64,000 bases of DNA from the NCBI GenBank assembly GCA_002189035.1, contig NEEC01000012.1, forward strand, positions 1,116,001-1,180,000, read 5' to 3'. A program made the translations under genes and the position numbers. The DNA is from Utricularia gibba. Its lineage: Eukaryota; Streptophyta; Magnoliopsida; Lamiales; Lentibulariaceae. Below are positions 37,861 through 49,975 of this stretch, piece by piece. The notes beneath the pieces were generated by a model. It ran no database searches, was not told the origin of the DNA, and saw only the letters and a program-made list of their open reading frames with translations. Position 1 is the stretch's first letter. Every line of letters starts with the position of its first letter.

Positions 37861-37929
37861 CAAGGGAATGTCAGCTTGGGAAGATCCAATTTGTTGCCAT
37901 CTGATGATTTATTTCTCTCTTTTTCTGCC

Positions 37930-38804
37930 ACTTGTGCGTCTCTATAAAAACTCAGGAAAGGTGGAGAGAGAAGCAAATCTCCCTTTGGAGACTCACGAAC
38001 ACATTTTCTGGGGAGAAGGTTTTCTAGGGAGGAAGAAGGAAGACAAATAGGATCGAAGCTGAAGTTCAAGATTATTTTCTGTCTTCGAAGAATATTACTC
38101 TTAGCTAAGAGTAGCTAGTGACGTTTTTCAGTTTTTGTTGACACTTCACATTACTTGCTTGTTTGCTTTCTGGTATTTGACTGTGAAATGAGCACATTGT
38201 GGGTGATGTTTTCTTTTCCACTTTCGTTTACCTTAAGCATGAGTGGCTAAGTACTTAGGGAGGTGCCTTGGGGTAAAAAGGGGAGAAACATGTTAATCAA
38301 CCTTCAGATCTAAACACCCATGAGTCACGCCACTTCCTTAACAAACCAGGATAGATCGAGGATGGGGAAGTAGTGAAACCCAACTTACCAACCCTAATTA
38401 GAGGTAGACCAAAGATTAGGGGGAAAAACAAGAATCCAGGAAGACCTAGATCTTGTGAGTTAGTTGTATGATTTGTGGTTTGTGTGAGTTTGTTTAGTGA
38501 TGAGCATACATCCCCTAGGAGTCCCAAGACATCACTCATTCCATTCCAGAAACTACCGAATCCAAACTTGTTACTTTTCTTTACTGTATTTCGTTGTAGT
38601 CCTAACTTAGTCCTAGTTAAGATCAATTTTACCAACGTGACACTGATTTCATGCTTTGGCTAATCACTTGACAAGCACCTGCTCTTCGTGTTCGACTCTA
38701 ATCACTATGCTCATAATTGTTTTATGCTTGAATGTGGGTTAGGTTATAAATTTATTTGATAGGAAAATTTGCATTTAACGACATTGCATAATTTTTCGTT
38801 TATC
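37930..38804 (+). repeat. LTR copy F (TGATAAC family)
   Basis: Inverted relative of copy A. Shared blocks include GGAGACTCACGAACACATTT, GAATATTACTCTTAGCTAAG-type and GATGAGCATACATCCCCTAG sequence. It ends with TTTTTCGTTTATCA at 38804, which shows the 3' end that copy A lacks. The 5' third is missing or too diverged. Confidence 0.75.
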
Positions 38805-38859
38805 AAAAAGTAAATCAAAGCATTTTGTTCTGAAATGCTAGTCTGCTCAAGCAACACAA

Positions 38860-40620
38860 TGCGACTTTCACATTCGTATATGAATCAAAGAGAGATGTGA
38901 TTTGGCAATTCAAAATTTTTCAGGCGCATTCTTGTAGAAGTGAAATAGAGGGCAACAAACATAGAAACATTACAGTGAGTTTTATTGGATGATATTTGGT
39001 AGATTATGTTTGGAATATGCAAGGTAATATTTTTATAGTATTTAATAATACTTTTTATTTTTTATTAATTCGAATTAAAATTTTAAATCTATTTAATTAT
39101 GTTAGAATTGATCGTGGGTATAGCAATAGTTGAGATACAAGTCAAGTATAATTATACTATTGATTATGATAAAGCATGGTTTGGTGTGCAATATGCATTT
39201 GAACTTGTACATGGATGTTGGAAATCTTCAATGAATAAATTACCACGTCATATGTTAGCTGTTCAAATGACGAATCCCGGTACAATTGTAGAGTGGTCTT
39301 TTTATGATACACAATCATGACCTAATCATAAAATATTCCGCTAATGTGTTTTGGGCTTTTTAGCCTTGCCTTGATGCGTATCAACTATGTGCTCTGGTGA
39401 TTCCTATTGATGCAACACATCTTTATGTAACGTAAGGTTTTTAATTTTAGAATTTTGATTTATATATTTTATTATCTCTAATTTACAATTTTATGCATAG
39501 GTATGATTATAAATTGTTATTCGTTGTTTGTTGTGATTCTGGTGAACATATAATACCAGTAGCATATGCTATTGTGGTTGATGAAAACATAGAATCGTAT
39601 TCTTGGTTTATAGAGAAGCTAGATGCTTTCATTATTCGATGTCAAACATGTACAATCATCTCAGATCGTCATGCTCGTATATTAAGTATTGTTAGTTCTA
39701 TGTAGGCATTTACAGATGGCAAGCTTATTCATCGTTGGTGCCTTCAACATTTTGTTTCCAATTTTTACAAGTCTGTAAAAATAAAGGCTTAAAGGAGCAT
39801 TTATATGTGATTGGTGCTACACCAAATAAGGTAAAATTCCAAGGATACATGAAGAAAATCTTTACTCATCACGCGGCAGCACAATGGCTGAATCATTGTG
39901 AGATTTTGAATAATACTGACTAATAGATGCTTGCATTTGACAATGGCAAGTGTCACGGATATTTGATTGCAAATCAGGTAGAATGCATGAATAGAGTTTT
40001 TAAAAAAATTCAAAGATATCCAATTTGCAGCATTGCATATTCTACTTTCTCTTGGACACAAACAATGTTTATTACAAGGCATAAGAGATCACTCATTTAA
40101 ATGTTAATAGAGAGGTATGTTATTTCAAATTATTTTGTATTGAAATTCATAAATGATACATAATGTATTTGATAATAAAACACATTTCACGGACAAGAAA
40201 AATGCATGGTTTCATAAACAACAACAAAAAGTATGGCAGTTTCAGTTATACTATTGGGATCTTTATCGTCTTGTTGGTTATGTTTATGTTGTTTCGTGAA
40301 AACAAGCAAAATGGAATCGAAAAATAGTTTATTTACAATCACAAACATGCACATGTGCAAAATGGTTGATTCACCCACTTCCTTGTGCTCATGCTCTAAA
40401 ATGTGGGAAAATATGCCTATTGGCATTAAACCAAATGGTTATTCATGAATCGACTTTGGATTTGTTGCAGATGCAGTATGCAGATAAGATATTACAAGAT
40501 TTAGGTCAAGAAGACAGATGGCCTCAATCAATTTGGTACTTGTATCATGACAAACATTGTGAGAAACATGGAAGAGGTCATCCTCATCGCACTAGAATTC
40601 CAAATGAAATGGATGCCTGA
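38860..40620 (+). pseudogene. MULE-3 Mutator-like transposase pseudogene
   Basis: A MULE lineage different from MULE-1 and -2. The DNA-binding segment (VEIQVKYNYTIDYDKAWFGV, ELVHGCWKSSMNKLPRHML) is at 39120-39310. The catalytic entry IPIDATHLYVT at 39400-39430 is followed by a possible GT-AG intron (about 39432-39500). Then RYDYKLLFVVC, EHIIPVAYAIVVDENIESYS, TIISDRHARIL and HRWCLQHFVSNF run to 39775. Later blocks are at 39790-40100, a SWIM zinc finger (CTCAKWLIHPLPCAHAL) at 40345-40400, and the C-terminal HGRGHPHRTRIPNEMDA at 40566-40620, a tail typical of plant MULE proteins. Another possible intron is at about 39023-39104. Multiple stops make it a pseudogene. Confidence 0.8.
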
Positions 40621-41189
40621 TGTATTGTATTTAATGTTAGTGCTTTTGTTTTTTGACTCTAAGTAACCATTGAATAAATAAAATATTGTCCTTCAATAAA
40701 TATTCTTATTCCTTAGTATATTAAGCACTATATATGTCATGACTCAGACCATACTTTCAGAATTTCTTTCATTTTCCTAATTCACATCACACATATTACG
40801 CATAGTATGCATAAAAATAGTTCTACAAATGCTTAAACTAGATATATTTTGGAAGCCTTAAATTTAGCTGAAAATCGTGAAAATTCATTTGAAAGATAAG
40901 AAGTAGATCTACTTAAAGAATCAAAAATCATATAAATCCAATCATCCAATATTAAGTTACAAATTTTTGAAGTTGGACCCCGAAAACTGTTTCGGAAAAA
41001 GTGCATAACTTTCTACTCCTAGCTTCAAATCCAAACATTCATTTTAAGCATGAAAGGCAACACACTAAACTACAAAAGTCATGTTTATAAGATCTTTAGA
41101 TTTGCAGCTAGGTATAATATAAAAATGCATGAACAAGCAATAATTGTTCAAGACACACCAACACAGAAATAAACAAAAGTCAAGTTCTA
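40621..41189. other. Spacer between convergent MULE-3 and mobile-domain genes
   Basis: 570 bp of AT-rich sequence with no gene. It is the shared 3' region of the two convergent pseudogenes. Confidence 0.5.
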
Positions 41190-42600
41190 GTTGTTTTCAT
41201 CCTCCTCTTCATCATATCTATTTTGCCTAATACCCAAGCTAGATGAAGGTACCATTGGATTAGGTCTTGAAGGTACAGGTGGAGTGGTAAAATTCTCATA
41301 TAACCATGAAGAAGGCCTTTCCACCATCGAAGAGAACCTCATATTCTTGTCAACAACCTAAGGTGGTGTCTGAAATTCATAAGGTGTACTCCACTATGTT
41401 GGGCATGGATGCATGTAATGGGGGGTAAATTGTGGATCAAAACTCTCCTGAGTTGGATATGTCAGCATCGAATTACCAGAAAACTACAAAGCCTGCAAAT
41501 AATCCTATGATGGATATCCTAAAATAGAAGGGTTGTTTACATGCATCAAAGGCCAATATGATCTATTAAATACATAATTTTGTGGGATGCAGTCTCGGCT
41601 AACTCCCTCATCTTGGTCGGATCAGTAGAGGACGTATTGGCCATGTTCTCAAATTGAGATGTCTGCATAATGAAATGTAAGAAAAAAAAATATTACTAAC
41701 CAAACTAGTTATATAAGACTCTTCAAAATTTAAAAAGTAGATAAAATTATACTATTATTACATATGCAAGAGGCTGTGCAACTTCTCCTAATAAACCTTT
41801 ACTGAACATTATCGGCATGGTACCAAGAAATCTTATTGAAACTCTTTCATACCACTCACAATATTTTTTCTCACTTGCTACGGAATCCGGGGACTGATAG
41901 TGGTTCTCCATCCTTACATTCCAAGTCTCAAAATAGAGATAATTTCTTGATTCCCAGCGTTGATCTTTAAAAGTCCAACGTTTTGGTGGAGGGCCGATTG
42001 GATTTGGTGGAATGCACAATGGTAATCCATACTGATGTATCACTCTGTATACATTGTGCTGTTCAGATATTCCAAAAAAGAGTAATGGCCCACAATATGT
42101 CTGAATTTTACGTCAATCTTATTCAACAACTTGAAAATCTTCATTCAAATACAGTTGCCAAATAAACTGGAAATAAAAAACTTAGAAAGATACATTAAAA
42201 AGTTATTTAGTTTGATTTTCACCGTGTCATGTCCAATAAAGTATAGACTATCTCTAAAAAAAATTCAGTTGATTGTGAGCCGTAGTCGTCTATTCCATAT
42301 ATGTAACATACCTTCATTAAAAAACAACAATTATTACGAAAAATATATTTATGTTAAAAATATTCATAAATTGTTTACCTCCAACTTTAAATCATGCAGC
42401 ATTATACATCATATGATGTATCAGGAATCAGCATGTGCAAACTAGGTGATAAAGTCCAGATTCAACTCAAATCCCATATCTAAAAACAGTCTTTTATATT
42501 TTGAAGAATTAAAAAAATATGTATGAAAATTTTATTAACAAACCTGTAAAAGTTGCATAGGTCCACCTAAAGTCCAACGTTCCTAGATAGATCCCTTGGT
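41190..42600 (-). pseudogene. Plant mobile domain (MAIN-like) protein pseudogene
   Basis: Minus strand. A segment WTLGGPMQLLQ at about 42543-42590 fits the GGPLTLLQ-W block of the plant mobile domain and is followed by a GT donor. The main piece at 41747-42100 reads YGPLLFFGISEQHNVYRVIH, then QYGLPLCIPPNP, RWTFKDQRWESRNYLYFE, and CEWYERVSIRFLG, matching the domain's RQFGL-Q-IP ... Y--WY---TR-F- order. A Pro/Ser-rich tail in the region 41190-41660 ends RQNRYDEEEDENN just before a stop at about 41190. Stops in the tail and the broken exons mark it as decayed. Mobile-domain genes are known both as host MAIN/MAIL genes and as passengers of MULE and Gypsy elements. The tail-to-tail placement with MULE-3 favours a transposon passenger. 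Confidence 0.65.
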
Positions 42601-42897
42601 TAACATACAATAAAGATAAACCAAAACAATTGAACCCCAACTAAATCACTTGAAAGTTTTTTATGAAAATTCTAACATGTTCACAGGAAATCTAGAAGTG
42701 ACCAAGCTGATGGATGCTCCAGAAACGTAGCCACACGAGAAGTCGGGTCCAAGACTATAAACAAGGGTGCTTATGGGAGGCAATCCATGGTTAAGTTTTT
42801 AATTTCGACATTTTAATTTTAGTTTAATGTTGTTATTTTAGGACTTTTTTCCGTATTTGTGCTGTTGGGAAATGATTTTTGGTGTTAAGAGGAGTTA

Positions 42898-44710
42898 TTG
42901 ATGGGGAGTTACAAAAATCAGACCGTTGAGATGAGTGGGAAGTTGCACCGGAGGGGAATGACAGAAATGCCCCTACTGCTTGAAAGTACTTGGAAGAACA
43001 GTTACTGTTCTTCACTTTACCCATTTGTCTACGATTTTTCTGCAAAAAATTACAGCTGTAGAAACATGATGCCAGCGACACGAAGCGCAAAGAAGGCCAC
43101 AAAGGAGAAGTCTGGCCAGAAAAAGATGAGAAAGGAGCAAGCGAAGGAAAGAACAGGAGATGCTGAAGAATCCACCGCTGTTGCTCCGACCCAGGAAGAA
43201 GTGGTTCAGCCTACCGCTGATCCCTCAAACAGCAGAGGTGGGAGAGCCCTCTACACGGAAAAAGCAGAAGGAACCATCCTCCAAATTGGAACACACCAGT
43301 CTGCATCAACGATTGAAGGGCATGCATGCGACTTACAAGAAGAGAAAAGCTCCAGTGGAAGAACCACCTGCAGAGCCGTAGGTCTCGCCTAAGAAACAGG
43401 GGAAGAAACATGGAAAGAAAATGCAGAAGGCACCACTGGAGGAACCTATGCCTGAGAAAGAATCTGCTGCACCGGAAGGACACACGCTGTCCACCACGGA
43501 GAAAAATGCAGAAATTTCCAGAAACTAAGAAGCAGCAAAGGAAGAGCCTAAGGCTGAAAATAAAATTCTGGAAATAAAAATATAACGGGACGTGCATAGG
43601 AAATGGACGAAAGGGGTGTGCAGCCACTAGTCCGAGGTCAGAAAGAGTAGGGAACTCCACCTGCAGAAACTGTTGTGAGCACAACCAAAGAGGAGCAGGG
43701 AGAGATAGAGAAGGTAAAGAAATTCCTCCCAAAATTAGTCCCTATGTTCATGAATGCAGGGAAATTTGTAATGGAAAGGGAGCGGTTTCAAAGACAAATG
43801 ACCGGAAAGGGAATCCCTTACTTCAAGCATCATGCAAACATGTTGAATGAAAAGTACCTGAAGTTCGAAATAGCAGAACATATGGATCGGAATGGAGAGG
43901 TAAAAGGTATTACCCTGCCGTCATATTGATTTCGAAATTCTTGTTGAATTGAACATAGTAGACAAGGTTTACACCATGTTTGAGAATTCTGACTTCATCA
44001 TTTTATTTGAGTTAAAACTCCCTGCTTATGTGGAACTGTCCTACGAATCTGCCTCCACATTTACTTACAAAATTCCAGAAACTGTTTTAGAGCCTACTGT
44101 TGTTTCCTTTTGTTTGATGTGCGCTGAATTTTTGTTTTCATTGGCTGAGTGGAATGTTGCCCTTGGTTTTTGTTCAAAACACCAAGTAGATTCGCATAAT
44201 TTTGCTGCTTCTTTATTCGATTATCCAGTAGACTTTGATGCTGAAGAATTTTATGGAATTTTGACTAATCAGCATGTCATTGAATTTAAGGCAAAAGGAA
44301 CAAAGGGTGAAAGGGTGAGCAAAGATATTAAAAGAGTATGTGCGAACTCAATAAGTAGTGAAAGGGTGAGCAAAGATATTAAAAGAGCATGTGCGAACTC
44401 AATAAGTAGTGAAAGGGTGAGCAAAGATAAACTAATCCGGAGGAGTATGAAGGAGCCTAGTGTTATAAGGTGTGAGTGCTTGGCCAACACTCTGATGAAG
44501 AAAAGGGGCAGTCACATTATGGCTGGATTAGTCTGGAACAAGCTGCCCCTTCACTACCCAAAAAAAAAAGAAAGGAAAAGAAAAAAAAAGGAGAAGAAAA
44601 AAATTGAGTTGGCAACCGTGATCTTAAGTGACTTTGGAGGGATCAATTCTATAAGGTATTATCTTCGAAAACACTCCTCAAGAGGAATCTACTCATTCAC
44701 ATTTGAGTGA
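42898..44710 (+). pseudogene. Athila-like (Ty3/Gypsy) gag/ORF1 remnant
   Basis: Starts with a basic region after MMPATRSAKKATKEKSGQKK (43069) and a Glu/Pro-rich region with frameshifts to 43577. It resumes at 43675-43929 (KKFLPKLVPMFMNAGKFVME, IPYFKHHANMLNEKY) and 43949-44710 (YVELSYESASTFTYK, VVSFCLMCAEFLFSLAEWNV, DYPVDFDAEEFYGILT). The order 'Y-EL--EF-S/ F-L---EF--SL-E-N--LGF / YP-DFD-EEF' is that of plant Athila-type ORF1 proteins. No protease, RT or integrase follows. It runs directly into 3' non-coding sequence and LTR J, so the element lost its pol region. Confidence 0.6.
44307..44430 (+). repeat. 51-bp tandem repeat in the Athila-like remnant
   Basis: Units start at 44307, 44358 and 44409 (partial). 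Each encodes ERVSKDIKR(V/A)CANSISS. The single difference between units 1 and 2 is GTATG to GCATG. The repeat keeps frame (17 codons). Confidence 0.95.
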
Positions 44711-44858
44711 TCAAATGACATGCTCACTTGCATTTCTGTAGCTCTTGCACCGAAATTTAGTCTTAGTTTTTATGTTCATCACTGATGCTAAAGGAATCGG
44801 TTTTCTGTTAGTCTTAGGTAGGACTTGAGAACAAGTCTGGTGTCGTTGTAGCATAGTG

Positions 44859-45778
44859 TGATAACACACAAATTTTCATGTTTTAGGATATGAAAAATCA
44901 TAAATTTTTAATTATGTTTAAGTGTTAATTTCATAGTTTTAAGTATTTTTATTTGATAAGGGAAAATATGATTGTTGGTGTATTAGTGGGCTAAATCAAA
45001 GGATTTAGCCCACCCCATGTCTAACCCGATTTCGGAATCTAGCAGCAACCCGAAAGTCAAGTAAGAAATCTAGGTGTCATGCAAGTCACCAGGCTGCAGG
45101 GGGCAATGAGTACACTGTTACGGTGGCAGTCTGCAAGTCAGGGCCATGAGCAGCAGATTTGTTAAAGAATGTACTTGCCTTGGAGGCGAGAGAAAGATGA
45201 GGAGGAGAGAGAGTCACAAAAAAAGAGGGGGGGAAACAAGCAGCATTTTCAGAACACACACGAGGGGTTTTCTCCCCCAACTCGAACACGAAGAATAGTG
45301 AAGGAGAAGGGGAATCGAGTAAACCTAGTTCTAGATGCTTTGCATGCGGGTAGACCTAATTGCAATGTTGGTGATGATATGGGGGACTAGCTTAATCGAA
45401 AATATGATGAATGATCTAGATAGACTTATGCTATTTGAAGTTATGAGTATAGGAACATGGTAAATTAAATTAGGCATCTTAGTGTCATTTTGAGTTAAAA
45501 CCAATACATGTTACCTTAGCGTTAAGACTTGATGTTGTTTACTTATTTTTTTTACTGAACATACTTGCCATTGCTAGTCCAAGTTTAAACTAAGGCTTAC
45601 CATTACTTTGAATTCTGCATCTGCTGAAATACATGACAAGTACAAGCTCCTTGTGATCGACCCCGAATTCCGCTGTACACTGTTTTTAATTTGTATTTTG
45701 TGATGGTTAGGGACTATAAATTTATTTGATACGGAAATTTGGTTTTAGTGCAACGACATGCTAAAATTACCGTTTATA
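44859..45778 (+). mobile_element. 3' LTR copy J (TGATAAC family, internally deleted)
   Basis: Starts TGATAACACACAAATTTTCA and ends ATTACCGTTTATAT. It is preceded by GGACTTGAGAACAAGTCTGG, the same leader that precedes LTR C, so it is a 3' LTR of the Athila-like remnant. It is about 450 bp shorter than C, E and K because a middle block before GTAGACCTAATTGCAATG is missing. It contains the conserved hairpin at 44986-45013. Confidence 0.8.
44986..45013 (+). repeat. Conserved hairpin in LTR copy J
   Basis: Arms GTGGGCTAAATC (44986-44997) and GATTTAGCCCAC (45002-45013), loop AAAG. Confidence 0.95.
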
Positions 45779-48743
45779 TATAGAAGTACATTCCAGCTAT
45801 TCTTTTTTTTTAATTCCTACGTTTTTCAAGATCAAATATTTATTTTTTAAAGATGATAATTTTATTTTATGTGATATCTTACCATGCCCATGCTTGGTCA
45901 ATGCTGCTTTATGACAATCTCGATGAGTCGTTGAGACTCCCTGACATTTGGTCAAGATAGTCAAACAGTCTAGATGAGTCATCAAGATTGTTCATTTTCT
46001 AGATGACTTATCGAGAATGAATCCTATTTCTCCAATTAATTGTAAAAGTAGCCTATATTTCGCTTTTCCCGTGCCTGGATGGACTGTATTGTTGAAGAAA
46101 TGTACAAGCCAATTGTCTCAATTATCTCTCAAACTGTACATCCAGCATTTCACACTTTTTTTTTCTAGGAACTAGCTGCTGATATGTTTAAGTGCTTCCA
46201 GGCTAGAGCCTAAGACAGCAGAGTAAAGCCGGTTTGCTATAGATAAATAATGAATTATATTGTTCGGCCCATAACCCCATATGAAGTATATGTTGTTAAA
46301 AGTTTATATAAAAGCATATAATATAAAAGTATATTATACTTGCCTTATCATGCCGACTTCCCAGAGGTCACTCATCCTAGCACTACTCTTACCCAAGCAC
46401 ACATAACTTTAGAATTATGATGGAATTCGGTGTATCCGTGTTGGTATAATAAACTATACATCATACTCTTCAGTTTAGGAATTAACAGTTACCAATTCTT
46501 TCCGAGCTCGACACTCTCGACAAACTCCTCCGTGTGCTACCAATTGTTCAATTGTGCAATTAACAGTTACCAATTGTTAAAATACTCAAAGGAGCATATT
46601 TATTATTTATTTTGTATATAATGCATATAAATAAAATAATATACATATGTCAGCTCAACGGCATATGCATATTAATGACAAATTTGATGTTTATGTAGCA
46701 ATGTGAAATTCAATGTTTCGTACGGATGAGTTGGCAGCCTCGTTCACATGCAGCAATAAAAAATGAAATGTGAATTTTCCTGGCATTTTGGTCGACGCAT
46801 GTCGAGCAGAGGGATGGACTGGGAATGGCCCTATTGGGGAATCGGATTGTTTAATTAAAAGAAAGCATTGGGATGATCCCAGCGGATGCTCACGCACAAT
46901 TAATAATCACAACTTAATACAAATTATGCCTAAACTACATAAAAGCCCACATTTTAGTAAATTAGTCTTAAATTGCAAAAAATGACTAATCTACAGTGAC
47001 TCTTTCCATTGAATATATTGAGCATTTTTACTAGTAGCCGCTGAACAGATTTTCGTTTCTAGAAAGAAATAATCCAAGTCAGGTTTTTTATTGTAACTCT
47101 TATTAATGTAACTCTCATTACTATGCCTACCGGTAACTGATTTATGCTCAATATAATAGTTCATAAATTGTTTTTAAATTGATATCTCCTTGATTTCTTA
47201 AATATTATAGATGCCTAACGATGATCTTGATGTGCCGTATACATTAATCTCCGAATGATGAAATCATTAATGTACTAGTGTAAGAATAGTAATTCTCTGA
47301 CAAGTTACTCTAGTCTACAATAAGACTAGAAGTATATGAAAAATTAGATAGAAATAGTTCAATTTCAGTTCAGATTTGGATTCTAGTTTCAGTTTTAATT
47401 TTAGACTTTAATTTATCTCTATAGAGTATTTTACTATAATTTTTCTTTAGAACTTGCTTTGGTTTTCCTAGCTTTATGTGGTTGCTCATGGCTAGAAATT
47501 TTTGTTTTTGAATTAGGAGACTCCCAATTTTATATTTCATTAGTTAATCTTCATTTCTTATTTGAATCTAATTAAGTTCTATATATCTTCATGTAATTAT
47601 ATTGCAGTTTTTCTGTAACATACTATTTATTCAAGATTTATAACTAGATGATGGGTCCAACCAAAAGGGTGCTACTACCTCTATACATTATTTCTAAGCA
47701 ATTTACTTCCATTGGTACTACTACATGTATACATTCTTTATTATAGGTAGGCGACACCAAGACATCTTTGGACACTACTCATTATCCATTAAATACATGC
47801 AATCAACGCTAAATGTTATTACACATAAGCAATGTTCAATGTTGTTTGGCTGTTTCTCATTGTTTTTAAGCTGAACCCAAACATCTTTCAACCTTGCTTA
47901 TTGTTTTTTTAGATGATTAATCAAATGGGGTATTTTGCATGATTTTTATTATTATTGACTTTTAAGTGAATGAACATATAAGTCAATTATAAGCAAATAG
48001 TGTTTGATTTGATAAATGTATTAAAAACTTAAAAATTAAATTGTTATAATTTGAATATCTTAACTTATTCTTATGTTCAATACTAATCTACCCCTTATTA
48101 TTAAATAATATTAAGTATGAAAAGTTCTGTTTGATAAACATATATTAACATTTTATTTGATCAGTATTGTACATGAATTTTGATTAGAACTTTCCATAGC
48201 AGGATACTATTTATTTATGGCACGCTTAAATTGCCAGTTACAAAAATGGACACAAACGTCTTAGACTAAAATTTTAAAATAATAAAACATGATATATTAA
48301 ATAAATTATAAAATACATTTGTTTGATATCATAGTTCATGATTAGTAAAAAAAATTAAAATTTCTAAATATATGCTTGCTATAAATAATTATTATTTCTA
48401 AATAACTAGTTGGACCTATACAACAGTGTGAAAAATAATCCACATTCTACGAGGTAGAGCAAGTTTAAATGTCCTAAAAACAAATCGGTAGCAGCAGTCC
48501 GTCGGTTTAAAACGTACACATTAAATCTAATTTTTATCTAATACCCATGAATAATATTTTATTTTGGAACAAATGCTAATATTTATTTTTTATTTTAAAT
48601 TGATAATTATATGATTTGAAATAAAATGAGGATTAAATTTAATACACAGTATACACCTGTAAATCTTCTAGGTTTTCTTTTTTAGTTTTTATCCTCTGAG
48701 ATATTAATATTTAATATGTAGTAAATGGTGTTTGGCTGATCTG
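45779..48743. other. Anonymous AT-rich stretch
   Basis: No recognisable gene. Small repeats only: GATGAGTC/GATGACTT motifs at 45920-46015, and a duplicated ATTAACAGTTACCAATT at about 46482 and 46559. Confidence 0.5.
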
Positions 48744-48893
48744 ATGGCGGATGGGGGATGTTGTCCCTTTCACGTCTCCATCCTCCGGCTTGGAATTATT
48801 CCTGCTTCGGATTGTATTATGTTTTTTCAAGGTTCTCCATTACGAGCACCTCTCGCATCCCTTTTCTTGCTACTTTTTAGGTCATATTATTGA
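48744..48893 (+). CDS. Candidate small ORF, 49 residues, unidentified
   Basis: ATG at 48744 to TGA at 48891. It begins MADGGCCPFHVSILRLGIIP and has a hydrophobic, Leu-rich second half (APLASLFLLLF). Local GC is higher than in the surrounding 3 kb, which is why I list it. No family is recognised and no introns or partner exons were found. It may equally be a chance frame in old host sequence or in a transposon. Confidence 0.2.
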   Translation: MADGGCCPFHVSILRLGIIPASDCIMFFQGSPLRAPLASLFLLLFRSYY

Positions 48894-49262
48894 ATGAAAT
48901 TGGCCGCCGTATGTCCAGTGGCTTTGTGAATTTTGCTGGGTTTCTATTAAATTTTGAAGAAATCAATATTCGCTCGCTGTGGTGCCTGAGATGGGGTCAC
49001 ACTTTGCGCAAGATAAGAATGATATGCGATCCACTACAGAGGAGATGATTCTTGCGCGCCACCCAAGACGAAAATTGTGTCGAGAGCAACATGTTGGCTT
49101 GTTAACAAGCTTGTTCAACATGTTGCAATCGAACATTCGTCAATTATTTTTATCTAACTGACGAATCTTCGATTAAAGAAGCAAGAACAGGTTCTCTAAC
49201 AATTCTTCATAATGTTTTTAAGGTAACTTTTTGTTATATATATTTGGTATGCTCATATATAT

Positions 49263-49717
49263 TTGGTATGCTCACAAAAAATCATCTATTAGAGTAAGAC
49301 GACAATTTGTAATAGTTTATTGTTTTATGTGATTCCCAAACATCGCACTAAGTAAGATCACAAGATTGTTTAGAAGTAGATGAATTGAGTGAAAATGAAA
49401 GTCGATGAAATTTAGAATATATACAAATATCGCATGATTCTATCATTTAAGCTAAAAGTAAACATCATTCTATTTGCATTAAATTGTCTTATTGCTTACA
49501 TTTGATTATATATGTCATTTTATTATAGCTTAAATGATGAGCCATGTAATATTTGTAAATATTCTAGATTTCATCGATTTCTATTTTCTCTCCGTTCATT
49601 CAATTCTAAACAACTTTTTTATCTTATTTAGTGCCATGTTTGGAGCTCACATAAAACAATAAACTATTACAAATTATCGTCTTACTCTAGTAGATGATTT
49701 TCCATGAGCATACCAAG
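49263..49717. mobile_element. Foldback MITE
   Basis: Left arm 49263-49453 and right arm 49527-49717, each 191 bp, are reverse complements with roughly 85% identity by eye: GGTATGCTCA tip, AATCATCTA(T/C)TAGAGTAAGAC, TTTGTAATAGTTTATTG, AATTTAGAATAT-TACAAATAT, ATTTAAGCT. The spacer is 73 bp. There is no coding capacity. The tip TTTGGTATGCTCA also occurs once more just outside the left arm (49243-49255), which hides the true boundary and target duplication. Confidence 0.85.
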
Positions 49718-49854
49718 CATCTATAATTTTAGCAGATCTATTGAAGAGCAGTTTGCGAAACTTCAGCAATGTTCGTCTTTTAATTCGTTTTTCTTTTGCT
49801 GTTTGTGGATTTTTGTTTTTATTGTTTATGAGATTTCTTCAGCTATGTTCAAGA

Positions 49855-49975
49855 GGAATAGGAAGAAAAAGAATAGATGAAGAAGGAGAAAAAAAGAAGG
49901 AAAAAAGAAGAAGAAAAAGAATAAGGAGAAAAATAAGAAGAAAAAAGAGAATAAAAAGAAAAAAAAAAGTATTAC
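49855..49975 (+). repeat. Purine (AAG)-rich low-complexity tract
   Basis: About 120 bases, almost entirely A and G on the plus strand, with GAAGAAAAAG-like repeats. The Lys/Arg-rich open frame here is a product of composition. Confidence 0.85.

Noticed and set aside
43211-43732. 173-codon minus-strand frame
   Set aside because: It is the complement of the Lys/Glu-rich Athila-like ORF1; its Leu/Phe/Ser/Cys composition is that of an antisense shadow.
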